Below are positions 1 through 10,375 of a DNA stretch of 64,000 nt, one piece after another. The notes under the pieces were generated by a model, which was not told the origin of the DNA, did not search any database, and saw only the letters and a list, made by a program, of their open reading frames with translations. Made by a program: the position numbers and the translations under genes. This DNA is from Lathyrus oleraceus (Eukaryota > Streptophyta > Magnoliopsida > Fabales > Fabaceae): contig NC_066581.1 in NCBI RefSeq assembly GCF_024323335.1, positions 225,572,539 through 225,636,538 on the forward strand, written 5' to 3'. The stretch's first letter is position 1. Every line of letters begins with the position of its first letter.

Positions 1-189
1 GTGTGTGTGTTCACCCTTTTCTTTGTTTTTGTGTTTGATCATCCTTTTCTTGGTTTTGTGTGTGTTCACCCTTTTCTTTGGTGTGAGTACCTGTTTGTTT
101 AGCGCTAGCGTGTGTGGTATGTTTATACCTTGGGGATTTCTTCTGTTATCATTTGGGGTTCACATCGGGGTTCATTTGTGATGATGTTA

Positions 190-470
190 TTCATCTTCGG
201 GGTTCATTTATGACGATTGTCATTCATATTGGGGTTCATCTCGGGATTCATTTGTGACGATTGTTATTCCTATTGGGGTTCATATTGGGGTTCTTTTATG
301 ACGATTGTTGTTCACTCGGGTTTCATATCGGGGTTCATTTGTGATGGTTGTTATTACTTGGGTGTTCATATTGGGGTTCATCTTTGGGGTTCATTTGTGG
401 TGATTGGTTATACATATCGGGGTTTATTCTGGATATTTGGTAACTTTGGTTGGGGTTCATTCTGATAACC
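190..470. repeat. Degenerate GGGGTTCAT array in the LTR of element A
   Basis: The phrase GGGGTTCATTTGTGACGATT and shortened versions recur about every 25-30 bases, roughly nine times, with changes between copies. It is preceded (1-90) by imperfect copies of GTGTTCACCCTTTTCTTTG. No coding sense is seen. Confidence 0.75.
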
Positions 471-498
471 TTTGTCTTTGGTGTTCGCTGGTTAGCGT

Positions 499-718
499 TT
501 GTTATTGTTGGGAGTCGGATGTAAGTCCATATATTGGCATTCTGTTTCCTTTTGTTTGTTATGGTTAGGAGTCGGGTGTAAGTCCATGTATTGGCATTCT
601 GTTTCCTGTTTGTTGTTGTTGGGAGTCGGGTGTAAGTCCATGTATTGGCATTCTGTTTCCTATTTGTTGTTGCTAGGAGTCGGGTGTAAGTCCATGTATT
701 GGCATTCTGTTTCCTGTT
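499..718. repeat. 54-57 bp tandem repeat, four copies
   Basis: GGAGTCGGGTGTAAGTCCAT followed by GTATTGGCATTCTGTTTCC is repeated four times. GGAGTCGG starts at 511, 568, 622 and 676, giving periods of 57, 54 and 54 bases. The last copies are nearly identical, so the array expanded recently within the LTR. Confidence 0.9.
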
Positions 719-1254
719 GAGTGTTTCTTTTGATGTCTCAGCGTCCCTTTTTGGTGTCTTGTTTCAGCGTGCGTTAGCCGAGCTACGAGTGCTCTGATTC
801 TCCTCTGGATAGAGAAGATACGTAGGCATAGGACACGATGTCTTAGTGAGCATGTCTCCTTTTCCCGAACTACGTTGACTCTGATGTTTGTTTCTGACAA
901 ACTACGTAGGCCTAGGATGCGACATCCTGCCGAGTCCACTTTCTCCGTCTTCTTTTTCCCCCGCCTGTCTATTGTTCCAGTTTGTGCAGTTTCTTTGAGC
1001 AGTTTATTAGCAGCAACCCTTTTCCTTCCCTTTGAGCTATCTTTTGAGCGTGGATCCCGTCGAGTACGGCGGACGTGAGGGGTGCTAACACCTTCCCCTT
1101 GTGTAACCGACTCCCGTACCTTGCAATCTCTGGTCGAAAGACCGTTCCTTTCCCTTTCTTAGGTTAGTCCTGCACTCCATTTCCGTCATAGGATGAATAG
1201 CGTCGGTGGCGGCTCTGTATTTTCCCCGCCGGTTGTTTTTAGCGTCGCGACAGC

Positions 1255-1273
1255 TGGCGACTCTGCTGGGGAC
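1255..1273 (+). other. Primer-binding site of element A
   Basis: TGGCGACTCTGCTGGGGAC begins two bases after the LTR end GCGACA. The same 19-mer sits at the same place in element B, and a one-base variant follows the 5' LTR of the Ogre on the other strand. TGG at the 5' end matches the CCA tail of a tRNA. Published Ogre elements use tRNA-Arg; I infer the same here. Confidence 0.85.
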
Positions 1274-2574
1274 TGAAGTTGACCTCTTGCTGGTTCATCT
1301 TCCCTAAGCGAGTCAATCCTAGCGCTCTCTAGCATAGTTTTTAGGGTAGTTTGGGTTGCTTTTACTGCTTTATTTATTGCATTTGTGATTATTATACTGT
1401 GATCGTATGTATATTTGCATATATGTTTGCATGCATCATGTTATCACTGTGTTGGATTCTGGACATGTGTGGTTCCTATGATTTGGGGGTGGGTGTTCTG
1501 AGTGGGGCTAAAACCCAAAGCCCGAGTATACACCTAGGATTAGCGTGGTCTCACGTTTCCTCACATGTTGGATCAACACGTTGTTGGGACGTGACATATC
1601 ACAGCCGGACGAGGTTCTTTTGAGAGAGCTCTTCCTTGTGGAGTTTCCACTATGGTTGAGTTATCTCTTTTGAGTTGTTGACTTCGGTGACCGTTCTTTC
1701 CAGGATTTTTGGTTTAGATGATCTTATGAGAGCTGCACGGCACACCCGAAAGGGCAAACCCGTTGAGTATCTTATCCGATTGTCGAGACCGATTATCCGC
1801 CTTAGGATGACCTTATTAGAATTCACCTGTGAGGGGAGGATTTGGTTCCTACAAGTACTGATTCTGTTGGTGATTCTTTGATGGTGACTTTGGCTCGGTT
1901 CGTGATCTGAGTTTCTATTTATGAGTTGGATTTATGGATATTTATTTCTGACACGCCGGAGTTCTGTCCGTGGTATTTATCAGCGGATTCCGTTTATTTC
2001 GGATCCCCTGAGTTGGATTTGGGGTTACTCGTTCAGATGACCTTGTTGCTATCCGTTCAGTGACTTTCCTGTGATGATGGTGATGTATCCTCCGGTTCCG
2101 TTTATTTCGGATCCCCCGAGTTGGATTTGTGGTTACTTAGTCCCTTTGATGGTTGTGATCAGTTCTGAGACCGGAATTTCAGTACAGTTGGTGTTCAGAT
2201 GTCTTGGAGGATGACACTATGCATTGCATTCATGCATCTGCATCATTCCCATTTTGCATTTATCCGCATCTAACTCATGTTTATCCATATGTCAGGTGCA
2301 TTCTTGATTGAGATTCTGGTTGAGAGACATCCTCACAACTTCCTGTTCTGTATGGCAAAGCCAGATGATTGATGTCAGAATGTTGTTGTCGAATTATTAT
2401 CTGTCTCAATGAAGCCAGGATCAAAGGACAGAATGTTCCTCATACGGATAGACATTGCATTCATGCATGAATAATAATAACTTGTCTTCTATTTTGCAAG
2501 TGTCGATTTCTGACGTGTTTGATTGTCTCAGGAATCATTGCTCGCGCACGCAGAGTCATCCCTCAGCACGTAGC
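1274..2574 (+). other. 5' leader of element A, interrupted by element B
   Basis: Untranslated leader between the primer site and gag; its opening phrase (CCTAAGCGAGTC) is shared with B's leader. It contains two copies of a block reading CCGTTTATTTCGGATCCCC then GAGTTGGATTTG, near 1992 and 2098. The end of the leader is open in the gag frame after the CAG at 2529-2531. Element B then interrupts it, and it resumes at 14022. Confidence 0.75.
2570..2574. repeat. Left TSD of element B (GTAGC)
   Basis: GTAGC directly precedes the LTR start TGTAATACCCC at 2575. The same five bases follow the LTR end at 14016. A 5 bp duplication is standard for Ty3/gypsy integrases. Confidence 0.95.
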
Positions 2575-4248
2575 TGTAATACCCCAAAATTTACCCTTCA
2601 TTTTTCCTTAAAAAAATAAAAATAAAAAACGAAAAAAACGAAGAAAAAAAAAACGAAAAAAAAAAACGAAAATAAATAAATAAATAAATTAATTAAATTA
2701 ATAAATAAAATAAATAAATAAAATATAACAAATTATTTTGAACTTGGGTCTCCCTCATTTGAGCCCACTACCCACGAAAATCAGTCTATAAATACTGAAG
2801 TTTCAGTAGAGGAAAACACACTTGGAGTTACACTGGGAGATTCACTGGAAAAAGATAGTGAGAGAAAGAAGACAGAACAAAGGGGGATTTTGAGGAAAAA
2901 CAAAACACTCTGAGGTTTCCTTGGAACAAAACCCTGAGGAAAAAGATAGTGAGAGAAGACCTGACAGAGAACTCAGAGCAGCCTCCAAACCCTGAAGGGA
3001 ACTCAACTTGTAAACCTCACGGGTGCAACTCAATTTCAATCAAGCTCTCCAATCAGGTTTGCCCTATATCCATCATCTTTATGCCTTTAATTTGAATGCT
3101 CTAAATGTATGAGGTATTATGGGTGAATTTGATACCTTTTTTGTGAGCCTTTTGTGAATTTTGATGGAATTATTCATGTGGTTACATTTTGATTTAGGGG
3201 CAACTCTGGGTTACCCTATTTTGTTTCTCTAACCTGTCTTTGTGTTGCCATGGCATTGTTTTCCCTGGATTTCACCTTGTTTGTCTAACATTTCTGTTGA
3301 GTTTTCGCGAGGGCTCACATACTCTTGCAGGGATACCATCTGGAGGTTTATCCTGATTAATTGTATTGACTGATTTTCTTTGATGGTCTAGCTGGAGAGA
3401 TCTCAGGGTTGCTAATCCTTTAATTGCTGTAACTTCGGATCTTTATCCGTGTGGTAATTTTTTCCTTTTCTCGTACTTTATCGCTTTCTTAGCTGGAAGA
3501 CCTCGATAGGAGGCAATGTTTGAGCCCCTTGGTGGCATTTTACTTTGAGATACATGTTTTGTGTTTTGTATTCATATCCCCACATGTAGCGCGGTTCCTT
3601 CGTCAAGGACTGCCTGTTTGCCCTCGAGCATCCCAAACCCTAAAACCCAAAGCAACACGTTTACTCCTTCTACTACAGGCGAGTAAGTCTCCAAAGGTCG
3701 AGCATCCGGTAGATTGCGTACTGACGTCGTTCGTCCAAAACCCAATCCATAACCCCGTAGTTAGCCGAACTACGGCTTGCTCTGATTCTCATTCCAGATG
3801 AGATACGTAGGCATAAGACACGATGTCTTAGCGAGCACACACCCCCCCCAACCCATAGGTCAGCCGGGCTACGAAGACTCTGATTCTCATATTCAGATGA
3901 GATACGTATGCAGTGGATGCAACATCCGCGCGAGTCATTTTCATGTAACCCTTTTTTGTTTTTTTGGCAAACAGCACAAGATAAACCCACACCCTTTAGA
4001 CAAGAACTACAAAAGTGGATCCCGTAGAGTACTACGGATGCGTAGGGGTGCTAATACCTTCCCTTCGCATAACCGACTCCCGAACCCAAGATTTGGTTGC
4101 GAGACCCCGTCTTGTCCTTTCCTTTTTCAGGTTTACTTCGAGCGTTTCCTTTCCCTCCTTTGGGATGAATAACGCACGGTGGCGACTCTTCTGTGTTTTT
4201 CTTTCGCCGGTTGTTTTTTTTTCGCACTGTATTTTTCAGGTTGCGACA
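2575..4248 (+). mobile_element. 5' LTR of element B
   Basis: It runs from TGTAATACCCC to GCGACA, 1674 bases. By eye it differs from the 3' LTR at about a dozen positions plus the length of an A-rich, ATTA-type tract (about 2608-2722), which accounts for the 42-base size difference. U3 is short: the TATA box lies only about 210 bases in, leaving a long R/U5. A block GGAAAAAGATAGTGAGAGAA occurs twice (2847 and 2938). The ORFs here are not genes. Confidence 0.95.
2786..2793 (+). promoter_or_regulatory. TATA box of element B 5' LTR
   Basis: TCTATAAATAC lies in an AT-poor setting downstream of the A-rich tract. The same motif is conserved in the 3' LTR at 12557-12564. It is the only good TATA box in the LTR, so transcription probably starts about 30 bases downstream. 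Confidence 0.7.
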
Positions 4249-4250
4249 GC

Positions 4251-4269
4251 TGGCGACTCTGCTGGGGAC
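4251..4269 (+). other. Primer-binding site of element B
   Basis: TGGCGACTCTGCTGGGGAC lies two bases after the LTR end, identical to the site of element A at 1255-1273. Confidence 0.9.
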
Positions 4270-5464
4270 TTTAAGAAGTTGACCTCTTGCTGGTCCATCT
4301 TCCCTAAGCGAGTCCCTCCTAGCTTTTGTAGTTTGTTTGTTTATTGGGTGTTCATGCTTTTGTACAGTTATTTATTTACCTGCTTTACCTTATTGCATTG
4401 TGTACATATCATTGTTGTATCTGTTGGCTGACTATGGCTGCTTGGTGATCTTTGTGAGATGAGTTCTATACCCGAACTCGAGTGCACTTAAGATAGGAGA
4501 ATGGCATAGTCCTGTCAACTTGTGTGGAGTATTCCTTAGCGAGTTGACTTGCAAGCCCATTCACTTGGTGGAGGTCATGTTGAGATCAATAATGTCACAT
4601 AAGTAAGTTGTGGTTAGACATTACTTGTTCCAATATAGACCTAAGAAGCCAAGGACCTTAGTTTACCAAACCCATCTTGGCCTATTCGTAGGACGTAGTG
4701 CGAAAGTCGCTCAAGTGTATGATTTGATACGATTGTTACGCGATACTACACTCATAAGAGTCTCTCTTGAGAATATTGTTGGAATACGAGTAGTCGTTCC
4801 TCTGATAATATCCGAAAGATGGGATTATGACTATGGGAACCTTTTGTAGAACATGTTTGGCAGGTTTAAACCTTAGTACACTCCTTTTGGGAGGTTCTTA
4901 ACCTAAACTCCATGCTCGTGACTTGCGACAAACCCTTGATTCATGGTTGATCTGATCAGGTATCCTTAATATCAATGACACTCGGGTATTGATAAGGTGT
5001 AAACCATAATCCGCCAAAATGGGTGGTTGATATTAAGGATAACATGATCCATCCCATGACCTTTGTTTGGTGTACTCTTAATTTCTCTCCAGACAGTGCA
5101 ACCTGACAGATGTTCAAGCAGATACAGCAATCCTGATTGGCATGCCATTGCATTGCATTCACATCATCACACCATTTGCATTCATATCATTTAACACATG
5201 TTTATCCTTTTCAAGGAGGTTTAAATCTTCTTCTTGATTCTAGTCGGGGTTTTCTTCTTACACTGTTTATCAAATGTGAGATTGGAATCAAGGGGGTAGA
5301 ATACTTTTGGAATTGATAAACATGTCATTGCATTTGCATAGTCATCCGCATGTCTTGCATAACAGGTACCGCCACAGTGTTCTCAGTTTGTTTGGTGTCC
5401 CACTAGCAGGATAGCTGACTCAGGCATTCACCGATACGGTACCCGGAGGAACCAACAGAGAGTA
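4270..5464 (+). other. 5' leader of element B
   Basis: Leader of about 1.2 kb without a credible ORF; the small frames here carry no recognisable domain. The ORF1 found upstream of gag in Ogre F is absent. Near its end is TTGCATAACAG (to about 5365), which also precedes gag in Ogre F. After it the frame stays open into gag and encodes a short HRYxTRxN motif. Confidence 0.7.
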
Positions 5465-6432
5465 ATGGAAAGCCTACAGGCAGAGCTCGCCGAGATGAAG
5501 ATTCGCATGAATCAATTCATGGATTTGGTTCAAGGGGTGGCTCAAGGACAGCAGGAGCTTAGATTATTGGTGCAGAAGGATCCCCCTATTACTCAACCGG
5601 AGACGTTGGCTGATCCTCCAGCTGGAGAGGCTAATGGTCCCAATGGACCGGGGCCTATCCCAATCCTACATGTCACCTCCGGTCAACAACCCATTCAGGA
5701 TGGTCAGGATGATCAGTTCCCCTTGCTTCAGGAAGACTTTGGCAAGGACCCCATGTTTAGAAGATTGGAAGACAATATTGAGAACTGCAAAGCTTTTAAG
5801 CACGTAGTTCAGGACCTCATAGATTCAAAGGCCATCGACCTTGCACCAGCTCCGAATGTCGTCAACAATCCTATGCCCCAGCATGGTGGTGCGAACGTTA
5901 ATTTGGTAGAGGGAGAAGCCAAGTCCATTAAGGATGTGTTGAAGCTGAAGACTCCATTGTTGGATATCAAAGGATACTTGCTGAAGGCCGATGTTTTCCC
6001 CGGTTGTGGGAAGGGTTGTTTGGATTGTGCCACTTAGAGTGGAGGTTGTTTGAAGCTACAGCAGGGTATCCAGGCCTTGCTCGACAAAGGTATCCTCCAG
6101 GTTGAAGATTTGTCTGTCCAAGAGTCTGTGAAAGAGGTTAAAGCGGGTGCCTTTATCTCATCCTTTAAGCAGGCACGGGCCGTGGTGGATTCAGGTGTTG
6201 CTCCCGGTTGGGGGCGTCTGTTGGAATTACCAGTGAAAGAAGATAAGTTCGGGATTGGATATCAGCCAGCTCTGACTTCTACAACACTTCAGGGGCCGAT
6301 CACTTTCTCCAGTGCTGGCATCATTCAGTATGGTCAAGTCTCTGCAGTCGACGAAGAAGATGGGGATAGTGATTGTGACATTGACAACTAGGTGCGTCCG
6401 AGGATCCCGGATGAAGTCACTCTTCTTGAAGA
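5465..6432 (+). pseudogene. gag: gag-pro remnant of element B with in-frame deletions
   Basis: The frame starts at ATG 5465 and is one continuous reading frame with two stops: TAG at 6035-6037 and TAG at 6389-6391. The second stands where A has a Trp codon. The N-terminal coiled-coil part is present (MESLQAELAEMK). The capsid core seen in A (14.5-15.0 kb) is missing: the frame jumps to the C-terminal phrase ENCKAFKHVVQDL. A second gap removes the protease, since no D-T/S-G triad is present. The last part (FISSFKQARAVVDSG) matches the post-protease part of Ogre F. Both gaps keep the frame. Confidence 0.85.
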
Positions 6433-6678
6433 GTAATTTTCTTTGTTTATTCATGCATATCCAAGTCTTACGTTCCGCCCAGGGCGTAATGACTCATTGT
6501 AGGGCCCATCTATGTGACGCTTGCATTTTTATCATAAATAAAGGACGTATTTTTGCATTCAAATATTTCGTTCCCTGTCTTTCTATTTTTGCAGTTTTTC
6601 AAAATAAAAAAATGGCAATGTTTCGTTTAGTTTTCACTTCTTGTTCACACTCATAAGCACATACCATCACTCATGCAG
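6433..6678 (+). other. Predicted intron between gag-pro and RT of element B
   Basis: The donor is GA|GTAATT at 6433 and the acceptor TCATGCAG|ATG at 6678, giving 246 bases. Joining them gives an in-frame reading LLEE-CTSPDPIDN that enters the RT frame exactly. The same donor context, GAAGAGTAAT, occurs in element A at 15787. A spliced intron between protease and RT is a described property of Ogre elements. There is no in-frame start codon downstream that would be needed otherwise. Confidence 0.8.
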
Positions 6679-9007
6679 ATGCACATCACCGGATCCTATT
6701 GATAACGTTTCTGCTACGGCTCGTTTCGACTTTGAAAATCCAATCTTTCAAGCTGAAGAAGAGGGTGATGAAGACTGTGAACTCCTTGAAGAGCTTACCA
6801 GGTTATTAAAACAAGAGGAAAGGGTTATTCAACCGCGTCAAGAGTCTGTTGAAGTGATTAATCTCGGCACCGAAGACGCTAAGAGAGAAATCAAAATAGG
6901 GGCTGCTTTGGGAAATGATGTGAAGAAAGGGCTGATTGAATTGCTGCAAGAATACGTTGACATCTTCGCCTGGTATTATCAGGACATGCCCGGGCTGGAC
7001 ACAGACATCGTGGTACACCGCTTGCCTCTCAAAGAAGGTTGTCCTCCGGTCAAGCAGAAACTCAGAAGAACAAGACCAGAGATGGCTGTCAAGATAAAGG
7101 AAGAAGTACAAAAGCAGTTGGATGCAGGGTTTCTAGCAGTCACCAATTATCCGCCATGGGTTGCAAACATCGTCCCAGTACCTAAGAAGGATGGAAAGGT
7201 ACGGATGTGTGTCGACTACCGGGATCTGAACAGAGCTAGCCCTAAAGATGATTTCCCATTACCTCACATCGACGTTTTGGTGGATAATACAGCTCAGTTC
7301 TCGGTATTCTCCTTCATGGATGGCTTTTCTGGCTATAACCAAATCAAGATGGCACCAGAAGACATGGAAAAGACAACTTTCATAACCCCATGGGGCACCT
7401 TCTGCTACAAGGTGATGCCGTTTGGTCTGAAAAATGCCGGAGCAACATATCAGCGAGCGATGGTGACTTTGTTCCATGATATGATTCATCATGAAATCGA
7501 GGTTTATGTGGATGATATGATTGCCAAATCTCATACAGAAGAAGAACATTTGGTGAATTTGCAGAAACTGTTTGAGCGTTTGAGGAAATTCAAACTGAGA
7601 CTTAATCCGAACAAGTGCACTTTCGGGGTGAGATCGGGAAAATTGTTGGGTTTTATTGTTAGTGGAAAAGGGATTGAGGTGGATCCTGACAAAGTGAAAG
7701 CAATACAGGAAATGCCTGAGCCAAGAACAGAGAAGCAAGTCCGTAGTTTCTTAGGGAGGTTGAACTACATTGCAAGGTTCATCTCTCACCTAACAACCAC
7801 GTGTGAGCCAATTTTCAAATTGCTGAGGAAAGATCAGGCTATCAGGTGGAATGAAGATTATCAAAGGGCTTTCGAGAAGATAAAAGAGTATCTACAGAAA
7901 CCTCCAATCCTTATACCTCCAGTTCCTGGGAGACCTCTGATAATGTACCTGTCAATGACCGAGAACTCGATGGGGTGTGTATTGGGACAACATGACGAGT
8001 CTGGTCGAAAAGAGCATGCCATATACTACCTTAGCAAAAAGTTTACCGACTGTGAAGTCAAATATTCGCAGCTTGAGAAAACTTGCTGTGCTTTGGCCTG
8101 GGCTGCTCGCCAACTGAGGCAGTATATGTTGAACCATACTACCTTGTTGATTTCTAAGATGGATCCAGTGAAGTACATCTTTGAGAAGCCGGCTCTCACC
8201 GGACGTGTTGCCCGTTGGCAGATGATTTTAACAGAGTATGATATCCAGTATACATCCCAGAAAGCCATCAAAGGTAGTATTCTGTCAGACTACCTTGCCG
8301 AGCAACCGATTGATGATTATGAGCTAATGAAGTTTGAATTCCCTGATGAAGACATCATGTTCCTCAAGATGAAAGACTGTGAAGAGCCAGTTGTTGAGGA
8401 GGGACCTGATCCAAACGAAAAGTGGACTTTGTTGTTTGATGGGGCTGTCAATGCTAGAGGTAGTGGAATTGGCGCTGTCATTACTACTCCGAAGGGTGCC
8501 CACATGCCTTTCACCGCTCGTTTGACTTTTGAGTGCACAAATAATGAAGCTGAGTACGAGGCCTGTATCTTGGGTATTGAGCAAGCCATTGATCTGAGAA
8601 TCAAGACTCTGGACATCTTCGGAGATTCAGCTCTGGTGATCAATCAAGTGAATGGTGATTGGAATACTCTCCAGCCCACTTTGGTCCCCTACAGAGATTA
8701 CACGAGAAGACTTTTGACTTTCTTCACAACGGTAAAATTGTATCATATACCTCGTGATGAGAATCAGATGGCAGACGCACTTGCTACTCTATCCTCCATG
8801 ATCAAGGTAATTCGTTGGAACCATGCTCCCAGGATCGATGTGATGCGCCTTGACAGAGCCGCGTATGTGTTTGCTGCTGAACTGGTAGTCGATGATAAGC
8901 CTTGGTATCACGATATCAAGTGTTTTCTGAAGAATCAAGAGTACCCTGCAGGGGCATCCAACAATGACAGAAAGACTTTGAGAAGATTGGCAGGCAGTTC
9001 TTCTTGA
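6679..9007 (+). CDS. pol: Element B pol: reverse transcriptase and two RNase H domains
   Basis: About 775 residues, intact up to a frameshift near 8998. RT has the conserved blocks VDYRDLN, SFMDGFSGYNQIKM and the catalytic YVDDM (7505-7519). A Ty3-type RNase H follows (about 7930-8260) whose first catalytic Asp position is lost, reading YLSMTENSMG. A second RNase H (about 8420-8790) keeps the D-E-D-D set in LLFDGAVN, NNEAEYEA, FGDSALV and DENQMADAL. This dual arrangement is described for Tat elements, the second domain being of archaeal/plant type. The open frame begins upstream in the intron; the coding start is taken as the splice acceptor. Confidence 0.93.
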
Positions 9008-10152
9008 ACAAAGACGATGTGCTGTATAAGAGGAACTTCGACATGGTTTTGCTCAGATGTGTGGACAGACATGAGGCGGACATGTTAATGCAGGAAGTTC
9101 ATGAAGGTTCCTTCGGTACTCATGCCGGCGGACATGCAATGGCTAAGAAATTGTTGAGAGCGGGTTATTATTGGATGACCATGGAATCAGATTGTTTCAA
9201 GTATGCTCGGAAGTGTCATAAATGCCAGATTTATGCTGATAAGGTGCATGTACCGCCGAATCCTCTGAATGTGATGTCTTCGCCGTGGCCGTTTGCCATG
9301 TGGGGCATTGACATGATTGGAAAGATTGAGTCGACTGCTTCCAATGGGCATCGCTTCATCCTTGTTGCCATCGACTATTTCACCAAGTGGGTCGAGGCAG
9401 CGTCGTTCGCGAATGTCACCCGACATGTGGTTGCCCGTTTCATCAAGAAAGAAATCATTTGTCGCTATGGGATTCCCGAAAGAATCATTACTGATAATGG
9501 TTCTAATCTCAACAAAAAAATGATGAAGGAGTTGTGTCAGAACTTCAACATTCAGCATCACAATTCTTCCCCTTACCGCCCTAGGATGAACGGCGCTGTT
9601 GAGGCGGCAAATAAGAACATAAAGAAGATTGTGCAGAAGATGGTCGTCACGTACAGAGATTGGCATGAGATGCTACCCTTCGCCTTGCATGGGTACCGTA
9701 CTTCAGTACGTACATCGACCGGGGCAACCCCTTACTCCCTGGTGTATGGTATGGAAGCAGTCCTACCTGTTGAAGTGGAGATTCCTTCTCTAAGAGTCAT
9801 GTTGGATGTCAAGTTAGATGAAGCTGAATGGATTCGGACAAGGTTCAATGAGTTGAGTCTTATCGAAGAGAAGCGAATGGCAGCCATTTGTCATGGGCAG
9901 TTGTATCAGAGTCGGATGAAGAGAGCTTTTGATCAGAAGGTGCGTCCTCATTGTTTCCAAGTCGGAGATTTAGTGTTGAAAAGGATCCTTCCTCCTCAGA
10001 CAGATCACAGGGGCAAGTGGACTCCTAACTATGATGGACCGTATATTGTCACCAAGGTTTTTGATGGTGGGGCTTTAATGCTTGCAACTATGGATGGTGA
10101 AAACTTCACTTCCCCTGTGAACTCAGACGCAGTTAAAAAATACTTCGCATAA
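8998..10152 (+). CDS. pol: Element B integrase, one base out of frame with RT
   Basis: The reading frame (382 residues from 9004) continues RT-RNase H after loss of one T in a TTC run near 8998. The HHCC zinc domain is intact: HEADMLMQEVHEGSFGTH, then C-x2-C in KCHKCQIY. The catalytic core keeps Asp in WGIDMIG (about 9304), Asp in ITDNGSN (about 9485) and Glu in VEAANKN (about 9595). The C-terminal module (VLKRILPP, GPYIV) follows and the protein ends at KKYFA without a chromodomain, as in Tat elements. Only the frameshift separates this from a full pol. Confidence 0.93.
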   Translation, partial: FFLNKDDVLYKRNFDMVLLRCVDRHEADMLMQEVHEGSFGTHAGGHAMAKKLLRAGYYWMTMESDCFKYARKCHKCQIYADKVHVPPNPLNVMSSPWPFAMWGIDMIGKIESTASNGHRFILVAIDYFTKWVEAASFANVTRHVVARFIKKEIICRYGIPERIITDNGSNLNKKMMKELCQNFNIQHHNSSPYRPRMNGAVEAANKNIKKIVQKMVVTYRDWHEMLPFALHGYRTSVRTSTGATPYSLVYGMEAVLPVEVEIPSLRVMLDVKLDEAEWIRTRFNELSLIEEKRMAAICHGQLYQSRMKRAFDQKVRPHCFQVGDLVLKRILPPQTDHRGKWTPNYDGPYIVTKVFDGGALMLATMDGENFTSPVNSDAVKKYFA

Positions 10153-10154
10153 AA

Positions 10155-10375
10155 TAGACCCGCTGGACAGTAAAAAAGAGTAGTCCAGGCAAAAATGGGC
10201 GTCCCGACGAACCAAGAAAATGAAAGGGTTCGGGCAAAAATTAGGGACAAAAATAAAAAAAGATTGTACACCCGGTAAGTTGAAAACCTGAAAAGGCAAC
10301 TTAGGCAAAAATGGGTATCCCGGTGGATCGAAAACCCGAAAAGGGAGATCCAGGCAAAAGTTAGGGATTAAGCGA
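10155..10375 (+). repeat. Post-integrase repeat of element B
   Basis: Three to four imperfect units of about 60 bases contain GGCAAAAATGGG, a phrase like CCCGGTGGATCGAAAACCC, and GAAAAGGG. The same block, inverted, lies just after the integrase of Ogre F at 42880-43020. It is therefore an old conserved non-coding part of this lineage. Confidence 0.75.

Larger units (their letters stand above)
1..1252 (+). mobile_element. Partial 5' LTR of outer Tat/Ogre-like element A
   Basis: The right end is well defined: the sequence ends in GCGACA and is followed two bases later by a tRNA-type primer-binding site. The stretch from about 760 to 1252 aligns by eye with the 3' part of element B's LTRs (about 3760-4248), sharing the blocks GTGGATCCCGT, GGGGTGCTAA and ACCGACTCCCG. 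The left part (1-720) is unlike B and consists of tandem arrays. The LTR start lies outside the window. Short ORFs here are repeat translations, not genes. Confidence 0.8.

Noticed and set aside
217..720. Small repeat-protein ORFs (GFISGFICD and LGVGCKSMYWHSV types)
   Set aside because: Products of LTR tandem repeats, with no start context and no conservation beyond the DNA repeat.
3520..4431. ORFs of 93-138 codons within B's LTR and leader
   Set aside because: They occur again in the 3' LTR with the same changes, contain no domains, and overlap TATA-driven R-U5 and the primer site.
7259..7738. 159-codon ORF antisense to RT, and its counterpart antisense to integrase (9187-9666)
   Set aside because: Frames opposite conserved pol coding; no splice signals, promoter or known domain.
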